Assembly (NCBI RefSeq): GCF_021390325.1
Contig: NZ_JAJUWU010000001.1
Coordinates: forward strand, 310,001-374,000
DNA length: 64,000 nt
Reading direction: 5' to 3'
From: Jiella avicenniae
GTDB taxonomy: Bacteria; Pseudomonadota; Alphaproteobacteria; Rhizobiales; Rhizobiaceae
Position numbers and translations under genes: made by a program. Of this stretch, positions 44,041 to 52,971 are shown piece after piece; the stretch's first letter is position 1; the number at the start of each line of letters is the position of its first letter. The notes beneath the pieces were generated by a model, which worked only from the letters and a program-made list of their open reading frames with translations, did no database searches and was not told the DNA's origin.

Positions 44041-44493
44041 ATGAGCGACTCCGACCTCGACCTCGACCTCGAAGACTCCGACGACGCGGAAGCCGATCTG
44101 GGCGGCTTCGAGATGCCCGCAGGCTTCGATCCGACCGCTGCAATGGGTCAAATTGGCGCCCAGGCGGAAGACGACGAAGACGAAGAGGTGATCGAGGAAC
44201 CCGCCGCCGATCATCTCGATCTCGACCTCGTCATGGACGTCCCCGTGACCATGGAAGTGGTTCTCGGCTCCTCCACCATGACCGTCGCCAACATCCTCAA
44301 GCTCGGTCGCGGGGCCGTCGTCAAGCTCGACACCAAGGTCGGCGATCCCGTCGACGTCGTCGTCAACGGCCGCATCGTCGCCCGCGGCGAGATCGTCGTG
44401 ATCGACAAGGAGGAGCAGCGCTTCGGCATCACCCTGACCGACGTCGCGAAGCCCGGCTCAAAGCTGCAGGCTCGCAAGTCTCGCGCCGCCTGA
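44041..44493 (+). CDS. fliN: Flagellar motor switch protein FliN
   Basis: 150 residues. The first ~60 are strongly acidic (runs of Asp and Glu), as in other rhizobial FliN. The SpoA domain follows: LDLVMDVPVTMEVVLGSSTMTVANILKLGRGAVVKLDTKVGDPVDVVVNGRIVARGEIVVIDKEEQRFGITLTDV. C-ring component that also docks the export ATPase complex. Confidence 0.95.
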   Translation: MSDSDLDLDLEDSDDAEADLGGFEMPAGFDPTAAMGQIGAQAEDDEDEEVIEEPAADHLDLDLVMDVPVTMEVVLGSSTMTVANILKLGRGAVVKLDTKVGDPVDVVVNGRIVARGEIVVIDKEEQRFGITLTDVAKPGSKLQARKSRAA

Positions 44494-44499
44494 TAAGCC

Positions 44500-45546
44500 A
44501 TGTCGATCATCGCCGCCTACAGCAACGAACCCGGTCTGCCCGACGACGGTAGGTCGCGCGCGGCCATCCTGCTGCTCGCGCTCGGATCGCAGGGGGCGGC
44601 GCGTCTTCTGAAGCATCTTTCTCCGGACGAGATTCGCCTCGTCCGCGAAAGCGCCGCGAAGCTGCCGACCGTCGGACCGGAGCATATCGACGAGGTGGTC
44701 GACGAGTTCCAGAGCTACTTCAAGAAGGGCGTGGCGCTGACCGGCCCGGCCAAGGAGATGGCCGAACTTCTCGAGAACGCCCTGTCGCGGGAAGAATACG
44801 TCGCGATCTTCGATCCGGACAGCCGTGATCCGGCGCTGGCCGACCTGGTCGACATGAGCCGCGAGGGCGACGTCTTCGAGGCGATCGCCGCGATGGAGCC
44901 GGCGGCTTTCGCCCAAAAACTGCTGCCCGAGCATCCCCAGCTGGTGGCGATCATCCTCGCCAGGGTCCCCCCCGAGATCGCCTCGGCGATGGTGCGCGAG
45001 TTTCCGCCGGCGATGCGCAACGACGTGATGCGGCGGATCCTGACGCTGAAGCCGCTGCAATACACGGTGCAGACGATTCTCGAAGGCCAGATCCGGCGCA
45101 ACTTCCTCGCCGCCAGCGGCGACACGGAAGAGGGCGGAAGCCACGCCTTCCTCGCCGAGATCGTCAACCGCCTCGACAAGGAATCCTCCGAAGAGGTGCT
45201 GGAGTCCCTGCGCGCCACCCGTCCGAAGGACGCCGAGGCGCTGGAGAAGCTTCTCTTCGCCTTCGACGATCTGCCGGCTCTGCCGCTGCGGTCCCGCCTC
45301 ACCCTGTTCGACGCGATCCCGTCCGACGTCATGGTCAAGGCGCTGCGCGGCGCCGCCGAGGAAATCGTCGAGCTGGTGCTCTCTTCGCTCGGCGCGAGAG
45401 CCAGGCGCATGGCCGAAGCCGAACTCAAGCAGGAGGTCAACCTCCCGAAAGCCGAGATCGACGGGGCTCGACGCCAGATCGCCAAGGAAGCGCTTCGCCT
45501 CGCCGGCGAGGGCAAGCTGGTGCTGCGCGAGCAGGCCGAAGACTGA
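44500..45546 (+). CDS. fliG: Flagellar motor switch protein FliG
   Basis: 348 residues. N-terminal domain RAAILLLALGSQGAARLLKHLSPDEIRLV, middle EHPQLVAIILARVPPEIASAMVREFPPAMRNDVMRRI with the EHPQ motif, and C-terminal torque domain FAFDDLPALPLRSRLTLFDAIPSDVMVKALRGA with the charged residues that touch MotA. Separated from fliN by 6 nt. Confidence 0.95.
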   Translation: MSIIAAYSNEPGLPDDGRSRAAILLLALGSQGAARLLKHLSPDEIRLVRESAAKLPTVGPEHIDEVVDEFQSYFKKGVALTGPAKEMAELLENALSREEYVAIFDPDSRDPALADLVDMSREGDVFEAIAAMEPAAFAQKLLPEHPQLVAIILARVPPEIASAMVREFPPAMRNDVMRRILTLKPLQYTVQTILEGQIRRNFLAASGDTEEGGSHAFLAEIVNRLDKESSEEVLESLRATRPKDAEALEKLLFAFDDLPALPLRSRLTLFDAIPSDVMVKALRGAAEEIVELVLSSLGARARRMAEAELKQEVNLPKAEIDGARRQIAKEALRLAGEGKLVLREQAED

Positions 45547-45636
45547 CGGCCCGGACCGCGTAACCATTGCGCAACCGTAAGCCCTGGAAGGCGACGGCGA
45601 ATTCATCCAACGTCAACGGCTTGAGGGAGTAAATCG

Positions 45637-46722
45637 TTGGCGGACGAGGATCGATCGTCAAAGACAGAGCAGCCGACGGAGAAGAAGATCCGCGACACGA
45701 TCGAGAAGGGCAACCTTCCGGTCTCGCGGGAAGCTCCGATCCTGACCTCTCTGCTGGCGGCGATGGCCTTCTTCATCTTTCAGGTGAAGGACGGCTCCGC
45801 ACATCTGCTCCTCGCCCTGAAGTCGACGATGGAGAATCCGCTCCAGTGGGAGTTGGAGACGGGGGCCGATGCGTTACACGTGCTCGAAATGCTGGCGGTC
45901 GAGATGGGCCGCTTCCTCATGCCGGCGGTGCTCCTCTTCGCCGGCGCCGGCATCGTCGCCTCGGTTCTTCAAAATCCGCCGCAGATCAATTTCGAGCGGA
46001 TCGCTCCGAAGGCCTCGAACGTTTCTCTGTCGTCCGGCTTCAGCCGAATATTCGGCCTCAAGGGCGTGACGGAGTTCGGCAAGTCCATGTTCAAGTTCGT
46101 TGCCATCGGTGTCGTCGTCGGCTCCATCCTCGTCGCGGGCTTCCCGACGATGATGAAGACGATGTATGCTGATCCGGTGCTTCTGCCGGAGCTCATCCTC
46201 GAAATGGCGATGAAGCTGTTGTCGGGCGTCTCGATCGCGACGATCGTCCTCGTCGCCGCCGACATCGGCCTGTCGCGCTTTCATTGGAACCGCGACCTGA
46301 TGATGTCGAAGCAGGACATCAAGGACGAGAACAAGCAGATGGAGGGCGACCCGATGGTCAAGGCCCGCCAGCGCCAGATCGCCCGCGAGCGCACCAAGCG
46401 CCGGATGATGGCCGAGGTTCCGAAGGCGACCCTCGTCATCGCCAACCCGACCCACTACGCCATCGCGCTTCGCTACGTCCGCGAAGAAGGCGGCGCGCCG
46501 GTCGTCGTCGCCAAGGGGACCGACCTGCTCGCCCTGAAGATTCGTGAAATCGCCGAAGCGAACGACGTGCCGGTGATCGAAGACAAGCTCTTGGCAAGGT
46601 CGATGTACGACCATGTCGAAATCGATCAGATGATACCGCCTCAGTTCTTCAAGGCCGTCGCCGAGATCATCTACTATTTGTATGCCCGGTCCGGGGCCAA
46701 GATGGGGGTAGCCACGGCTTAG
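45637..46722 (+). CDS. flhB: Flagellar biosynthesis protein FlhB
   Basis: 361 residues from TTG 45637. Four membrane helices (about 33-55, 88-110, 148-170, 190-212) and a cytoplasmic domain with the autocleavage motif NPTH at residues 270-273 (LVIANPTHYAIALRY). Start EDRSSKTEQPTEKKIRD is typical. FlhB switches export specificity from rod/hook to filament. Downstream gene starts 2 nt later. Confidence 0.95.
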   Translation: MADEDRSSKTEQPTEKKIRDTIEKGNLPVSREAPILTSLLAAMAFFIFQVKDGSAHLLLALKSTMENPLQWELETGADALHVLEMLAVEMGRFLMPAVLLFAGAGIVASVLQNPPQINFERIAPKASNVSLSSGFSRIFGLKGVTEFGKSMFKFVAIGVVVGSILVAGFPTMMKTMYADPVLLPELILEMAMKLLSGVSIATIVLVAADIGLSRFHWNRDLMMSKQDIKDENKQMEGDPMVKARQRQIARERTKRRMMAEVPKATLVIANPTHYAIALRYVREEGGAPVVVAKGTDLLALKIREIAEANDVPVIEDKLLARSMYDHVEIDQMIPPQFFKAVAEIIYYLYARSGAKMGVATA

Positions 46723-46724
46723 CC

Positions 46725-47153
46725 ATGCTCGACATTCGAAAAAGATCGACGATGTCGCGGGAGCGGGCGCTCGCGGACGGCATCAAGGAGGTGGCCGCGG
46801 AGCTGAGGCTCGTCGAGGTCGTCGACTACATCGCCTTCCTGCGGCTGGAACGCTACGGCAATCTCGCCGATATCGTCACCTCCTCGTCGGAACTCTATCT
46901 GAAGCCCGGCGTCCTTCGCTTTGCCGATGGCGGCGAAGTGCGGCTGAAGTGGGGCGAGGTGCCGGTCGTCATTCTGGCGCTGGAGTTCCGCCACGCCGGG
47001 GTGACGGCCCATCTGCATCTCGAACTCGGCGCGACGACCGCCGCGGTCGACATCGTCCATGTCAGCTTCGACGATCGGCCGGCGACGGTGGACGAGGAAC
47101 TCGTCATGCTGATGAACGCGATCGCCGACGCTCATCTCAAGACGCCCGACTGA
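46725..47153 (+). CDS. Hypothetical protein downstream of flhB
   Basis: 142 residues from ATG 46725 (ATG 46752 also possible). No signal peptide or membrane helix. Composition and codon use match neighbouring real genes; text such as LADIVTSSSELYLKPGVLRFADGGEVRLKWGE and VVILALEFRHAGVTAHLHLELG looks like a small alpha/beta protein. I do not recognise the family. It starts 2 nt after flhB, so it belongs to the motA-flhB operon and may be flagellar. Confidence 0.7.
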   Translation: MLDIRKRSTMSRERALADGIKEVAAELRLVEVVDYIAFLRLERYGNLADIVTSSSELYLKPGVLRFADGGEVRLKWGEVPVVILALEFRHAGVTAHLHLELGATTAAVDIVHVSFDDRPATVDEELVMLMNAIADAHLKTPD

Positions 47154-47247
47154 TCGCCCGGGCGATCCTTCCGGCGGACCATCTCCAGTCGGAGCGCGAT
47201 CGGCCGGGTGCGGTCATGCTCCGCTTTTTTTCACGAGGCCCGGATCC

Positions 47248-47532
47248 TTAGCCCGGCCCCGAATCCCGTGCAGACCTGACCCTGAACGCCGGCACCACCG
47301 TCGTCGAGGACCCGTCCGTCGCTTCGACGCGCATCGGGGAATCGTCCAAGCCATCACCGATGGCCGCCGGCGGCACGCCAATTTCGACGATCGCCTTCCG
47401 CACGCGACGGCATCCGGGCATCGCGGGTCGGACGGTGCAGGCCATCCCGGGGCAGCGGTTGCGACGGTCCACCGATCGCCTCCGCCCCGCGGCGCGCTGA
47501 GCGCACGGCGCCGGGCCACCCATCCTCGCCAT
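47248..47532 (-). CDS. Doubtful small ORF with strong ribosome site
   Basis: 94 residues, ATG 47532 preceded by GGAGGAAGCTC, a near-perfect Shine-Dalgarno. The N-terminal half is Arg/Pro-rich and not protein-like; the C-terminal half (KAIVEIGVPPAAIGDGLDD, PMRVEATDGSSTTVVPAF) looks more natural. It may be a real short gene, a degraded remnant, or chance. Confidence 0.3.
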   Translation of the reverse strand: MARMGGPAPCAQRAAGRRRSVDRRNRCPGMACTVRPAMPGCRRVRKAIVEIGVPPAAIGDGLDDSPMRVEATDGSSTTVVPAFRVRSARDSGPG

Positions 47533-47662
47533 GAGCTTCCTCCTTCACGCCCGGACGCAAATGCGCCGGCGGCGCAACGGCGGTCCCTCCGACGCGTCGC
47601 GGCGGCGCCCGTTCGCGTGCTTTGCCGACAGTATTTTGCGCCGACGGCGCGGCAGCTTCCCT

Positions 47663-47678
47663 ACAAGTTTCGGACAAG
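47663..47678. promoter_or_regulatory. Two ACAAG boxes upstream of flgB
   Basis: ACAAG at 47663-47667 and 47674-47678 are direct repeats 11 bp apart, 47-62 bp before the flgB start. The same ACAAG/CTTGT element forms the core of the palindrome upstream of motA, hinting at a shared flagellar regulator. Confidence 0.35.
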
Positions 47679-47724
47679 TGGTTGGGCATAGAACCGGGGC
47701 AGTCGAAGCAACGGAAGTTTCGCC

Positions 47725-48105
47725 ATGGACAGTGCCTATCTCTTCGGCATCACCTCCCAGCGCAACGCCTGGCTCACCGCCCGCCAGGCGGTGGTCGCAG
47801 AGAATGTCGCCAATGCCGATACGCCCGATTACAAGACCAAGGACATCGCACCGTTCGAAGACGTCCTGAACCAGATCGGGATGAGTATGGTCGCCGACAA
47901 CGAGGCGCACATCGCCATGGGCGACGGCTTCAGCGAGGGCGTCGCGCGCACCGGCCAGCAGGACTGGGTGGTCAACACGACCGACAAGGACGTCGCGATC
48001 GAGCAGGAGATGCTGAAGGCGGGCGAGGTCTCGCGCGCCTATTCGCTGAACACGTCGATCGTCAAAGCCTTCCACCGGATGCTTCTCAACACCGTGAAGG
48101 GCTGA
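47725..48105 (+). CDS. flgB: Flagellar basal-body rod protein FlgB
   Basis: 126 residues: [42 protein letters not shown] is the conserved rod N-terminus; the C-terminus [21 protein letters not shown] is the helical partner. Proximal rod subunit. flgC follows after 5 nt. Confidence 0.94.
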   Translation: MDSAYLFGITSQRNAWLTARQAVVAENVANADTPDYKTKDIAPFEDVLNQIGMSMVADNEAHIAMGDGFSEGVARTGQQDWVVNTTDKDVAIEQEMLKAGEVSRAYSLNTSIVKAFHRMLLNTVKG

Positions 48106-48110
48106 CGCCG

Positions 48111-48527
48111 ATGATCGATCCCATTGTCTCTTCGCTGAAGATCGCCTCGAGCGGACTGTCGGCCCAGTCGACGCGCCTGCGCGTCGTCTCCGAGAACATT
48201 GCCAACGCCAATACCACCGGCGACGTCGCCGGCGCCGATCCCTATCAGCGCAAGACGGTGACCTTCGCTTCCGAACTCGATCGCCTGACCGGCGCCGATC
48301 TCGTCAAGGTGTCCGACGTCGGCCGCGACCAGACCGCTTTCGTCGTCGAGCACGATCCGGGCAATCCGGCTGCCAATGCCGACGGCTACGTCAAGATGCC
48401 GAACGTCAACATGCTGGTCGAGATGGCCGACATGCGCGAGGCCAACCGCTCCTACGAGGCCAATCTCCAGGTGGTGAAGCAGGCTCGCGAAATCATCAAC
48501 ATGACCATTGATCTCCTGAGGAGTTGA
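48111..48527 (+). CDS. flgC: Flagellar basal-body rod protein FlgC
   Basis: 138 residues from ATG 48111. [29 protein letters not shown] at the start and [35 protein letters not shown] at the end are diagnostic of FlgC. fliE starts 2 nt after the stop. Confidence 0.96.
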   Translation: MIDPIVSSLKIASSGLSAQSTRLRVVSENIANANTTGDVAGADPYQRKTVTFASELDRLTGADLVKVSDVGRDQTAFVVEHDPGNPAANADGYVKMPNVNMLVEMADMREANRSYEANLQVVKQAREIINMTIDLLRS

Positions 48528-48529
48528 CC

Positions 48530-48844
48530 ATGATCCCAGCCATCGGATCGGCCCTTCCGCGGGTCGAGCTTTCCCCGAGCAACAACTTCGTCACCGGCGG
48601 TGTCGCCCAGGGCGGCGTGGAGGCCGGCAAGAGCTTCGGCGCCGTCCTGACCCAGCTCGCCTCCGACGCCGTGTCGACCGTGAAAACGGCGGAAGCGACC
48701 TCGATCAAGGGCGTCAACGGCGAATCTTCGACCCAGGCCGTCGTCGAGGCGGTGATGAACGCCGAACGCACCCTGCAGACGGCGATCGCCGTCCGCGACA
48801 AGGCCGTCGCCGCCTATCTCGAACTCTCGCGCATGTCGATCTGA
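48530..48844 (+). CDS. fliE: Flagellar hook-basal body complex protein FliE
   Basis: 104 residues from ATG 48530 (GAGGAG at 6 nt; a TTG two codons earlier is less likely). SFGAVLTQLASDAVSTVKTAEATSIKGVNGESSTQAVVEAVMNAERTLQTAIAVRDKAVAAYLELSRMSI matches FliE in full. Adaptor between MS ring and rod. Confidence 0.94.
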   Translation: MIPAIGSALPRVELSPSNNFVTGGVAQGGVEAGKSFGAVLTQLASDAVSTVKTAEATSIKGVNGESSTQAVVEAVMNAERTLQTAIAVRDKAVAAYLELSRMSI

Positions 48845-48991
48845 CGCCGGCGAGGGTGTCCGAAGGGCGCCGCCGGGAAGGGCTCCGGCCCGAGACTTGC
48901 GGCGAGGCAGCCGGCGTTCGTCCGGCCCCGTCATCGCCGATCCCGTGATCGCCGCCGGCTTCGCGGGCAATAACCAGAAACGGAGTATCCG

Positions 48992-49780
48992 ATGCGCGCC
49001 CTAGCGATCGCCGCCACCGGCATGAACGCCCAGCAGACCAACGTCGAGGTCATCGCGAACAACATCGCGAACATCAACACCACCGGCTTCAAGCGGGCGC
49101 GGGCGGAGTTCACCGATCTGCTCTATCAGGTCGAGCGGATGCAGGGCGTGCCCAACCGGGGTGGCGAAGGCGTCGTTCCGGAAGGCGCGCAGCTCGGCCT
49201 CGGCGTCCGCCTCGCGGCGATCCGCACCGTGCATCTTCAGGGAACGCTGAACCAGACCGGCAACCGGCTCGACCTCGCCATCAACGGCAATGGCTGGTTT
49301 CAGGTGCAGGGCCCGGGCGGCGAGACGCTCTACACCCGCGACGGTGCCTTCAACACCAATGCCAACGGCCAGCTCGTCACTCTCGACGGTTTCGCCGTCG
49401 ACCCGGGCATCACCGTCCCCGCCAACACCACCGAGGTGACGGTCAATGCCAGCGGCGAGGTCTACGCCACGCTCGACGGTCAGGTCGCCCCGCAGCTGCT
49501 CGGCCAGCTGACCATCTCGACCTTCCCGAACGACGCCGGCCTTGCCGCCCAGGGCGGCAACCTCTTCCGCGAGACCGTCGCCTCCGGCGCACCGGTGGCG
49601 GGCGTCGCGGGCGAGGAGGGATACGGCACGATCAACCAGGGCTATCTCGAAGACTCCAACGTCGATCCGGTCAAGGAGATCTCCGAGCTGATCTCCGCCC
49701 AGCGCGCCTACGAGATGAACTCCAAGGTGATCACCGCCGCCGACGAGATGTCGAGCGTCGTCTCCAAGGGCATGCGGTAA
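48992..49780 (+). CDS. flgG: Flagellar distal rod protein FlgG
   Basis: 262 residues: [46 protein letters not shown], a central [25 protein letters not shown] and the C-terminal [39 protein letters not shown]. Length is exactly that of the family. Follows fliE after 147 bp of apparently featureless sequence. Confidence 0.96.
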   Translation: MRALAIAATGMNAQQTNVEVIANNIANINTTGFKRARAEFTDLLYQVERMQGVPNRGGEGVVPEGAQLGLGVRLAAIRTVHLQGTLNQTGNRLDLAINGNGWFQVQGPGGETLYTRDGAFNTNANGQLVTLDGFAVDPGITVPANTTEVTVNASGEVYATLDGQVAPQLLGQLTISTFPNDAGLAAQGGNLFRETVASGAPVAGVAGEEGYGTINQGYLEDSNVDPVKEISELISAQRAYEMNSKVITAADEMSSVVSKGMR

Positions 49781-49784
49781 CGTC

Positions 49785-50273
49785 ATGACCTTCGGCTCCC
49801 GTTCGCTCTCACGCCTCGGTTCGAGGCTCGGCCGGATCGCGGGCCTCGGCCTGGCTATCTTCTTCGCCGGCCCCTCGGCTGCGGCCGAACTGACCCTGCC
49901 GGTGCCTTCGGCGATCGTCTATCCGGGACAGCCCATCGTCGAGCGGGGGCTCTCCACCGGCGACTTCATCGTCAAGGACGACAAGGTGGGTCTCTTCGTC
50001 CTCGAGGAGAAGATGCTGGAAGGCATGGTCGCCAAGCGAACGCTGCTGCCCGGCAACGCCATCCGCGTGACCGACATCTCGCTGCCCGATCTCGTCACCG
50101 CCGGGTCCCAGGTGACGCTGGTTTACCGCGAACAGGGCCTCTTCATCACCGGTCTCGGCACGGCCCTTCGCTCCGGCGCGCAGGGCGACGCCGTCACGGC
50201 CCGCAACATCGACAGCGGCATCGTCGTCTCGGGCGTCGTCGAGGCCGACGGAACGATCAGGATCGTGGAATGA
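49785..50273 (+). CDS. flgA: Flagellar P-ring assembly chaperone FlgA
   Basis: 162 residues, signal peptide ending near PSAAAE. SAF-domain text: VYPGQPIVERGLSTGDFIVKD, LLPGNAIRVTDISLPDLVTAGSQVTLVYREQGLFITGLGTALRSGAQGDAVTARNIDSGIVVSGVV. Periplasmic chaperone for FlgI, encoded next (ATGA overlap). Confidence 0.93.
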   Translation: MTFGSRSLSRLGSRLGRIAGLGLAIFFAGPSAAAELTLPVPSAIVYPGQPIVERGLSTGDFIVKDDKVGLFVLEEKMLEGMVAKRTLLPGNAIRVTDISLPDLVTAGSQVTLVYREQGLFITGLGTALRSGAQGDAVTARNIDSGIVVSGVVEADGTIRIVE

Positions 50274-51469
50274 GACCTCTGCGCGTCATCGGGCTCGTTC
50301 TTGCCCTTGCCGGCCTCGTTCCGCAGGCGCTCGCCGCGGACATGGTGGCGAGCCGCGGAATGCTTTCCGACCAGGGTCCCGGTGAACCCTTCCGTCCGGT
50401 CCGCGGCGATCCCGATTCGGCCGTCGGCACGGTGCGGATCAAGGACATCACCTCGGTCAGGGGCGTCAGGTCGAACCAGCTCGTCGGCTACGGCCTCGTC
50501 GTCGGCCTGCAGGGAACCGGCGATTCGATGCGCAATGCGCCCTTCACCGAGCAGTCGCTGCAGTCGATGCTCGACCGGATGGGCGTCAACATCCGCTCGC
50601 AGAGCCCGAGGGGCAAGAACGTCGCCGCGGTGACCGTGACGGCGGAGCTGCCGCCCTTCATCGGCACCGGACAGCGTATCGACGTGACGGTGTCCTCGCT
50701 GGGCGATTCCTCGTCGCTGATGGGCGGAACGCTGGTGATGACGCCGCTCTACGGCGCCGACGGCGAGATCTATGCCGTCGCGCAGGGGCCGGTCGCAGTC
50801 AGTGGCTTCACCTCCCAGGGCGACAGCGAAAAGCTGACCCAGGGCGTGCCGACGACGGGGCGGGTCGCCAACGGTGCTCTCGTCGAACGCGAGGTGCCCG
50901 GTTCCTTCAACGACGACGGCAAGCTCGCCTACGAACTCTTCAATCCCGACTTCAAGACGGCGATCCGCATCGTCGACGTCGTCAACGCCTATGCGGTCAA
51001 GCGCTGGGGCGTCGCCGTCGCCCAGGAGGAGGACCTTCGCACGGTGCATCTGCATCGGCCGAAGAAGGTCTCGGCTCCGCGGTTCCTCGCCGAACTCGGC
51101 GACCTCAGGGTCGCCCCGGACCAGCCGGCCCGCGTCGTCATCGACGAGCGCACCGGAACGGTGGTGATCGGCAAGGACGTCCAGATCTCAACCGTGGCGC
51201 TCACCCACGGCAATCTGACGGTCCGGGTCAGCGAGATGCCCTCGGTGTCCCAGCCGGCGCCGCTCTCGGACGGCCAGACGGTGGTGACGTCGGAGACCCT
51301 CGTCGAGGTCCAGCAGGACGGCGGCAACTTTGCCTATGTCGGCGGTGCCGATCTCGAAACGGTCGTTCGCGGCCTCAACCGCATCGGTCTGAAGCCGACG
51401 GGGATCATCGCGGTCCTCCAGGCTGTCAAGACGGCCGGTGCCCTTCAGGCGGAACTGGTGGTGCAATGA
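50270..51469 (+). CDS. flgI: Flagellar P-ring protein FlgI
   Basis: 399 residues with signal peptide MRPLRVIGLVLALAGLVPQALA. VRIKDITSVRGVRSNQLVGYGLVVGLQGTGDSMRNAPFTEQSLQSML, KNVAAVTVTAELPPFIGTGQRIDVTVSSLGDSSSL and the C-terminal LETVVRGLNRIGLKPTGIIAVLQAVKTAGALQAELVVQ identify FlgI. A ~25-residue stretch between signal and core is slightly long. Stop overlaps motE. Confidence 0.96.
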   Translation: MRPLRVIGLVLALAGLVPQALAADMVASRGMLSDQGPGEPFRPVRGDPDSAVGTVRIKDITSVRGVRSNQLVGYGLVVGLQGTGDSMRNAPFTEQSLQSMLDRMGVNIRSQSPRGKNVAAVTVTAELPPFIGTGQRIDVTVSSLGDSSSLMGGTLVMTPLYGADGEIYAVAQGPVAVSGFTSQGDSEKLTQGVPTTGRVANGALVEREVPGSFNDDGKLAYELFNPDFKTAIRIVDVVNAYAVKRWGVAVAQEEDLRTVHLHRPKKVSAPRFLAELGDLRVAPDQPARVVIDERTGTVVIGKDVQISTVALTHGNLTVRVSEMPSVSQPAPLSDGQTVVTSETLVEVQQDGGNFAYVGGADLETVVRGLNRIGLKPTGIIAVLQAVKTAGALQAELVVQ

Positions 51470-52056
51470 TGCGACGCACGACGAAGACGATCGGATTGCG
51501 GGCGGTCCTGACCGCCGCCGTTCTTCTCCTCCCGGCAACGACCGCGATGGCGGAAGGCGGCGGCGCCAAGCCGGCCGAAAAGCCGGTGATCCCGCCGCAG
51601 GAAGTCCGGATCATCGACGAAAACGGCAATCCGGTCGCAGGTCCCGCCCCGGCGACGGAGGTTGAGAAATACTGCCTCAACATCGCCGACCGGGCGCAGG
51701 AGAAGCGCTATTCCCTGCAGCAGGCGAAGCTGAAGGAAATCGAGACCGAAGTCGGCAAGCAGATCGACGAGCTGGAGCGCCGGCGCGCCGACTACAAGGC
51801 GTGGCTCGCCGAGCGCCGGAAGTTCCTCGACAGCGCCTCCGGCGTCGTCGTCGACATCTATGCCAGCATGGACGCCAGCTCCGCCGCCGGACAGCTCGCC
51901 AAGCTCGATCGCGACGCCGCCGCCTCGGTCCTCGTCAAGCTCAAGGCGCGCCAGGCCAGCTCGATCCTCAGCGAGATGGACACCAATACCGCGGCGGAGA
52001 TCGCCGGACGCATCGTGCAGAAGACCGCTGCCGGCACCAACGCGCCGCCGGCGTAG
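51466..52056 (+). CDS. motE: Motility protein MotE (periplasmic chaperone for MotC)
   Basis: 196 residues: signal peptide to about residue 29, then a long helical coiled coil beginning EVEKYCLNIADRAQEKRYSLQQAKLKEIETEVGKQIDELERRRADYKAWLAER and a MgtE-N-like C-terminal region KLDRDAAASVLVKLKARQASSILSEMDTNTAAEIAGRIV. In Sinorhizobium MotE is, as I recall, a disulfide-linked dimer that chaperones MotC; the single Cys in EKYCLNI fits. Position between flgI and flgH is the rhizobial order. Confidence 0.88.
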   Translation: MMRRTTKTIGLRAVLTAAVLLLPATTAMAEGGGAKPAEKPVIPPQEVRIIDENGNPVAGPAPATEVEKYCLNIADRAQEKRYSLQQAKLKEIETEVGKQIDELERRRADYKAWLAERRKFLDSASGVVVDIYASMDASSAAGQLAKLDRDAAASVLVKLKARQASSILSEMDTNTAAEIAGRIVQKTAAGTNAPPA

Positions 52057-52067
52057 GAGAGGCGTAA

Positions 52068-52775
52068 GTGACGAAAAGTCTAGTTGCAGTCGTGGCGCTC
52101 GTTGCCCTTGCCGGATGTTCGACCACCAGGGAGGACGCCCTGCGCGAGCCCGGCCTGTCGCCGGTCGGCAGCGGGCTGTACGAATACCCGCCGGTGGCGA
52201 TCCAGCCGGCGTTTCCGGCCGCGGGGCCGCGCACGCCGCATTCGCTATGGAGCGACGATCGTGCCACCTTCTACCAGGACCCGCGCGCTCTCGACGTCGG
52301 CGACATCGTCACGGTGAAGATCGAGATCAGCGACCAGGCCAAGCTCGACAACAATTCCAAGCGCTCGCGCACTTCCGACATCGGAGCCTCGCTCGGGCTC
52401 GGCGGTTTCCTCGGCACCTGGGTGCTGCCGGACGTCGACGCCTCGCTTTCGGCGGACGACAAGTCGGCGGCCGAGGGCAAGGGTGCGGTCGACCGGTCCG
52501 AGAAGATCAACCTCTCCGTTGCGGCCGTCGTCACCCAGAAGCTGCCGAACGGCAACCTCTTCATCGCCGGCCAGCAGGAAGTCCGGGTGAACTTCGAGGT
52601 CCGGGTGCTGTCGATCGCCGGCATCATCCGGCCGCGCGACATCCTGCCGAACAACACCATCGACTACGACAAGATCGCCGAAGCGCGCATCTCCTACGGT
52701 GGACGCGGCCGTCTGACGGAAGTGCAGCAGCCGGGCTGGGGCCAGCAGGTCTACGACATCGTCGCCCCCTACTGA
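52068..52775 (+). CDS. flgH: Flagellar L-ring lipoprotein FlgH
   Basis: 235 residues from GTG 52068 (GGAG upstream). Lipobox LAGC gives an outer-membrane lipoprotein. SLWSDDRATFYQDPRALDVGDIVTVKIEISDQAKLDNNSKRSRTSD and LPNGNLFIAGQQEVRVNFEVRVLSIAGIIRPRDILPNNTIDYDKIAEARISYGGRG are diagnostic. Ends before a long perfect hairpin. Confidence 0.95.
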   Translation: MTKSLVAVVALVALAGCSTTREDALREPGLSPVGSGLYEYPPVAIQPAFPAAGPRTPHSLWSDDRATFYQDPRALDVGDIVTVKIEISDQAKLDNNSKRSRTSDIGASLGLGGFLGTWVLPDVDASLSADDKSAAEGKGAVDRSEKINLSVAAVVTQKLPNGNLFIAGQQEVRVNFEVRVLSIAGIIRPRDILPNNTIDYDKIAEARISYGGRGRLTEVQQPGWGQQVYDIVAPY

Positions 52776-52795
52776 CGATCGTCAGGTCACTTCTT

Positions 52796-52839
52796 CGCGA
52801 AACCGCCGGCGGGATCTTCGTTCCGCCGGCGGTTTCGCG
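52796..52839. repeat. Perfect 17-bp stem-loop between flgH and fliL
   Basis: CGCGAAACCGCCGGCGG (52796-52812) and its exact reverse complement (52823-52839) enclose a 10-nt loop. There is no U-run, so it may be a Rho-type pause or an mRNA-protecting hairpin in the flg-fli transcript. The remaining sequence to fliL has no gene. Confidence 0.55.
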
Positions 52840-52971
52840 TCGCCTCGGCGCCCGCGGGCCGGTTCCGCAAGTCTCGCGATAGCGAGCCGGTTTATCGCAA
52901 GGTCGAGCGGTCGGGACGGCGGATCATGACGATGCCGAGGCGGACCGTGAGCGAGAGAAGGGCTTTGCTCG

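Larger units (their letters stand above)
47154..47724. other. 571-bp gap between the flhB operon and flgB
   Basis: Unusually long gap for this cluster. It contains a minus-strand frame (47248-47532) of uncertain status and, near flgB, two ACAAG boxes. A purine/pyrimidine-rich tract CGCTTTTTTTCACG lies at about 47220. If the flgF-flhB block is inverted relative to other rhizobia, this gap is one breakpoint. Confidence 0.5.
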
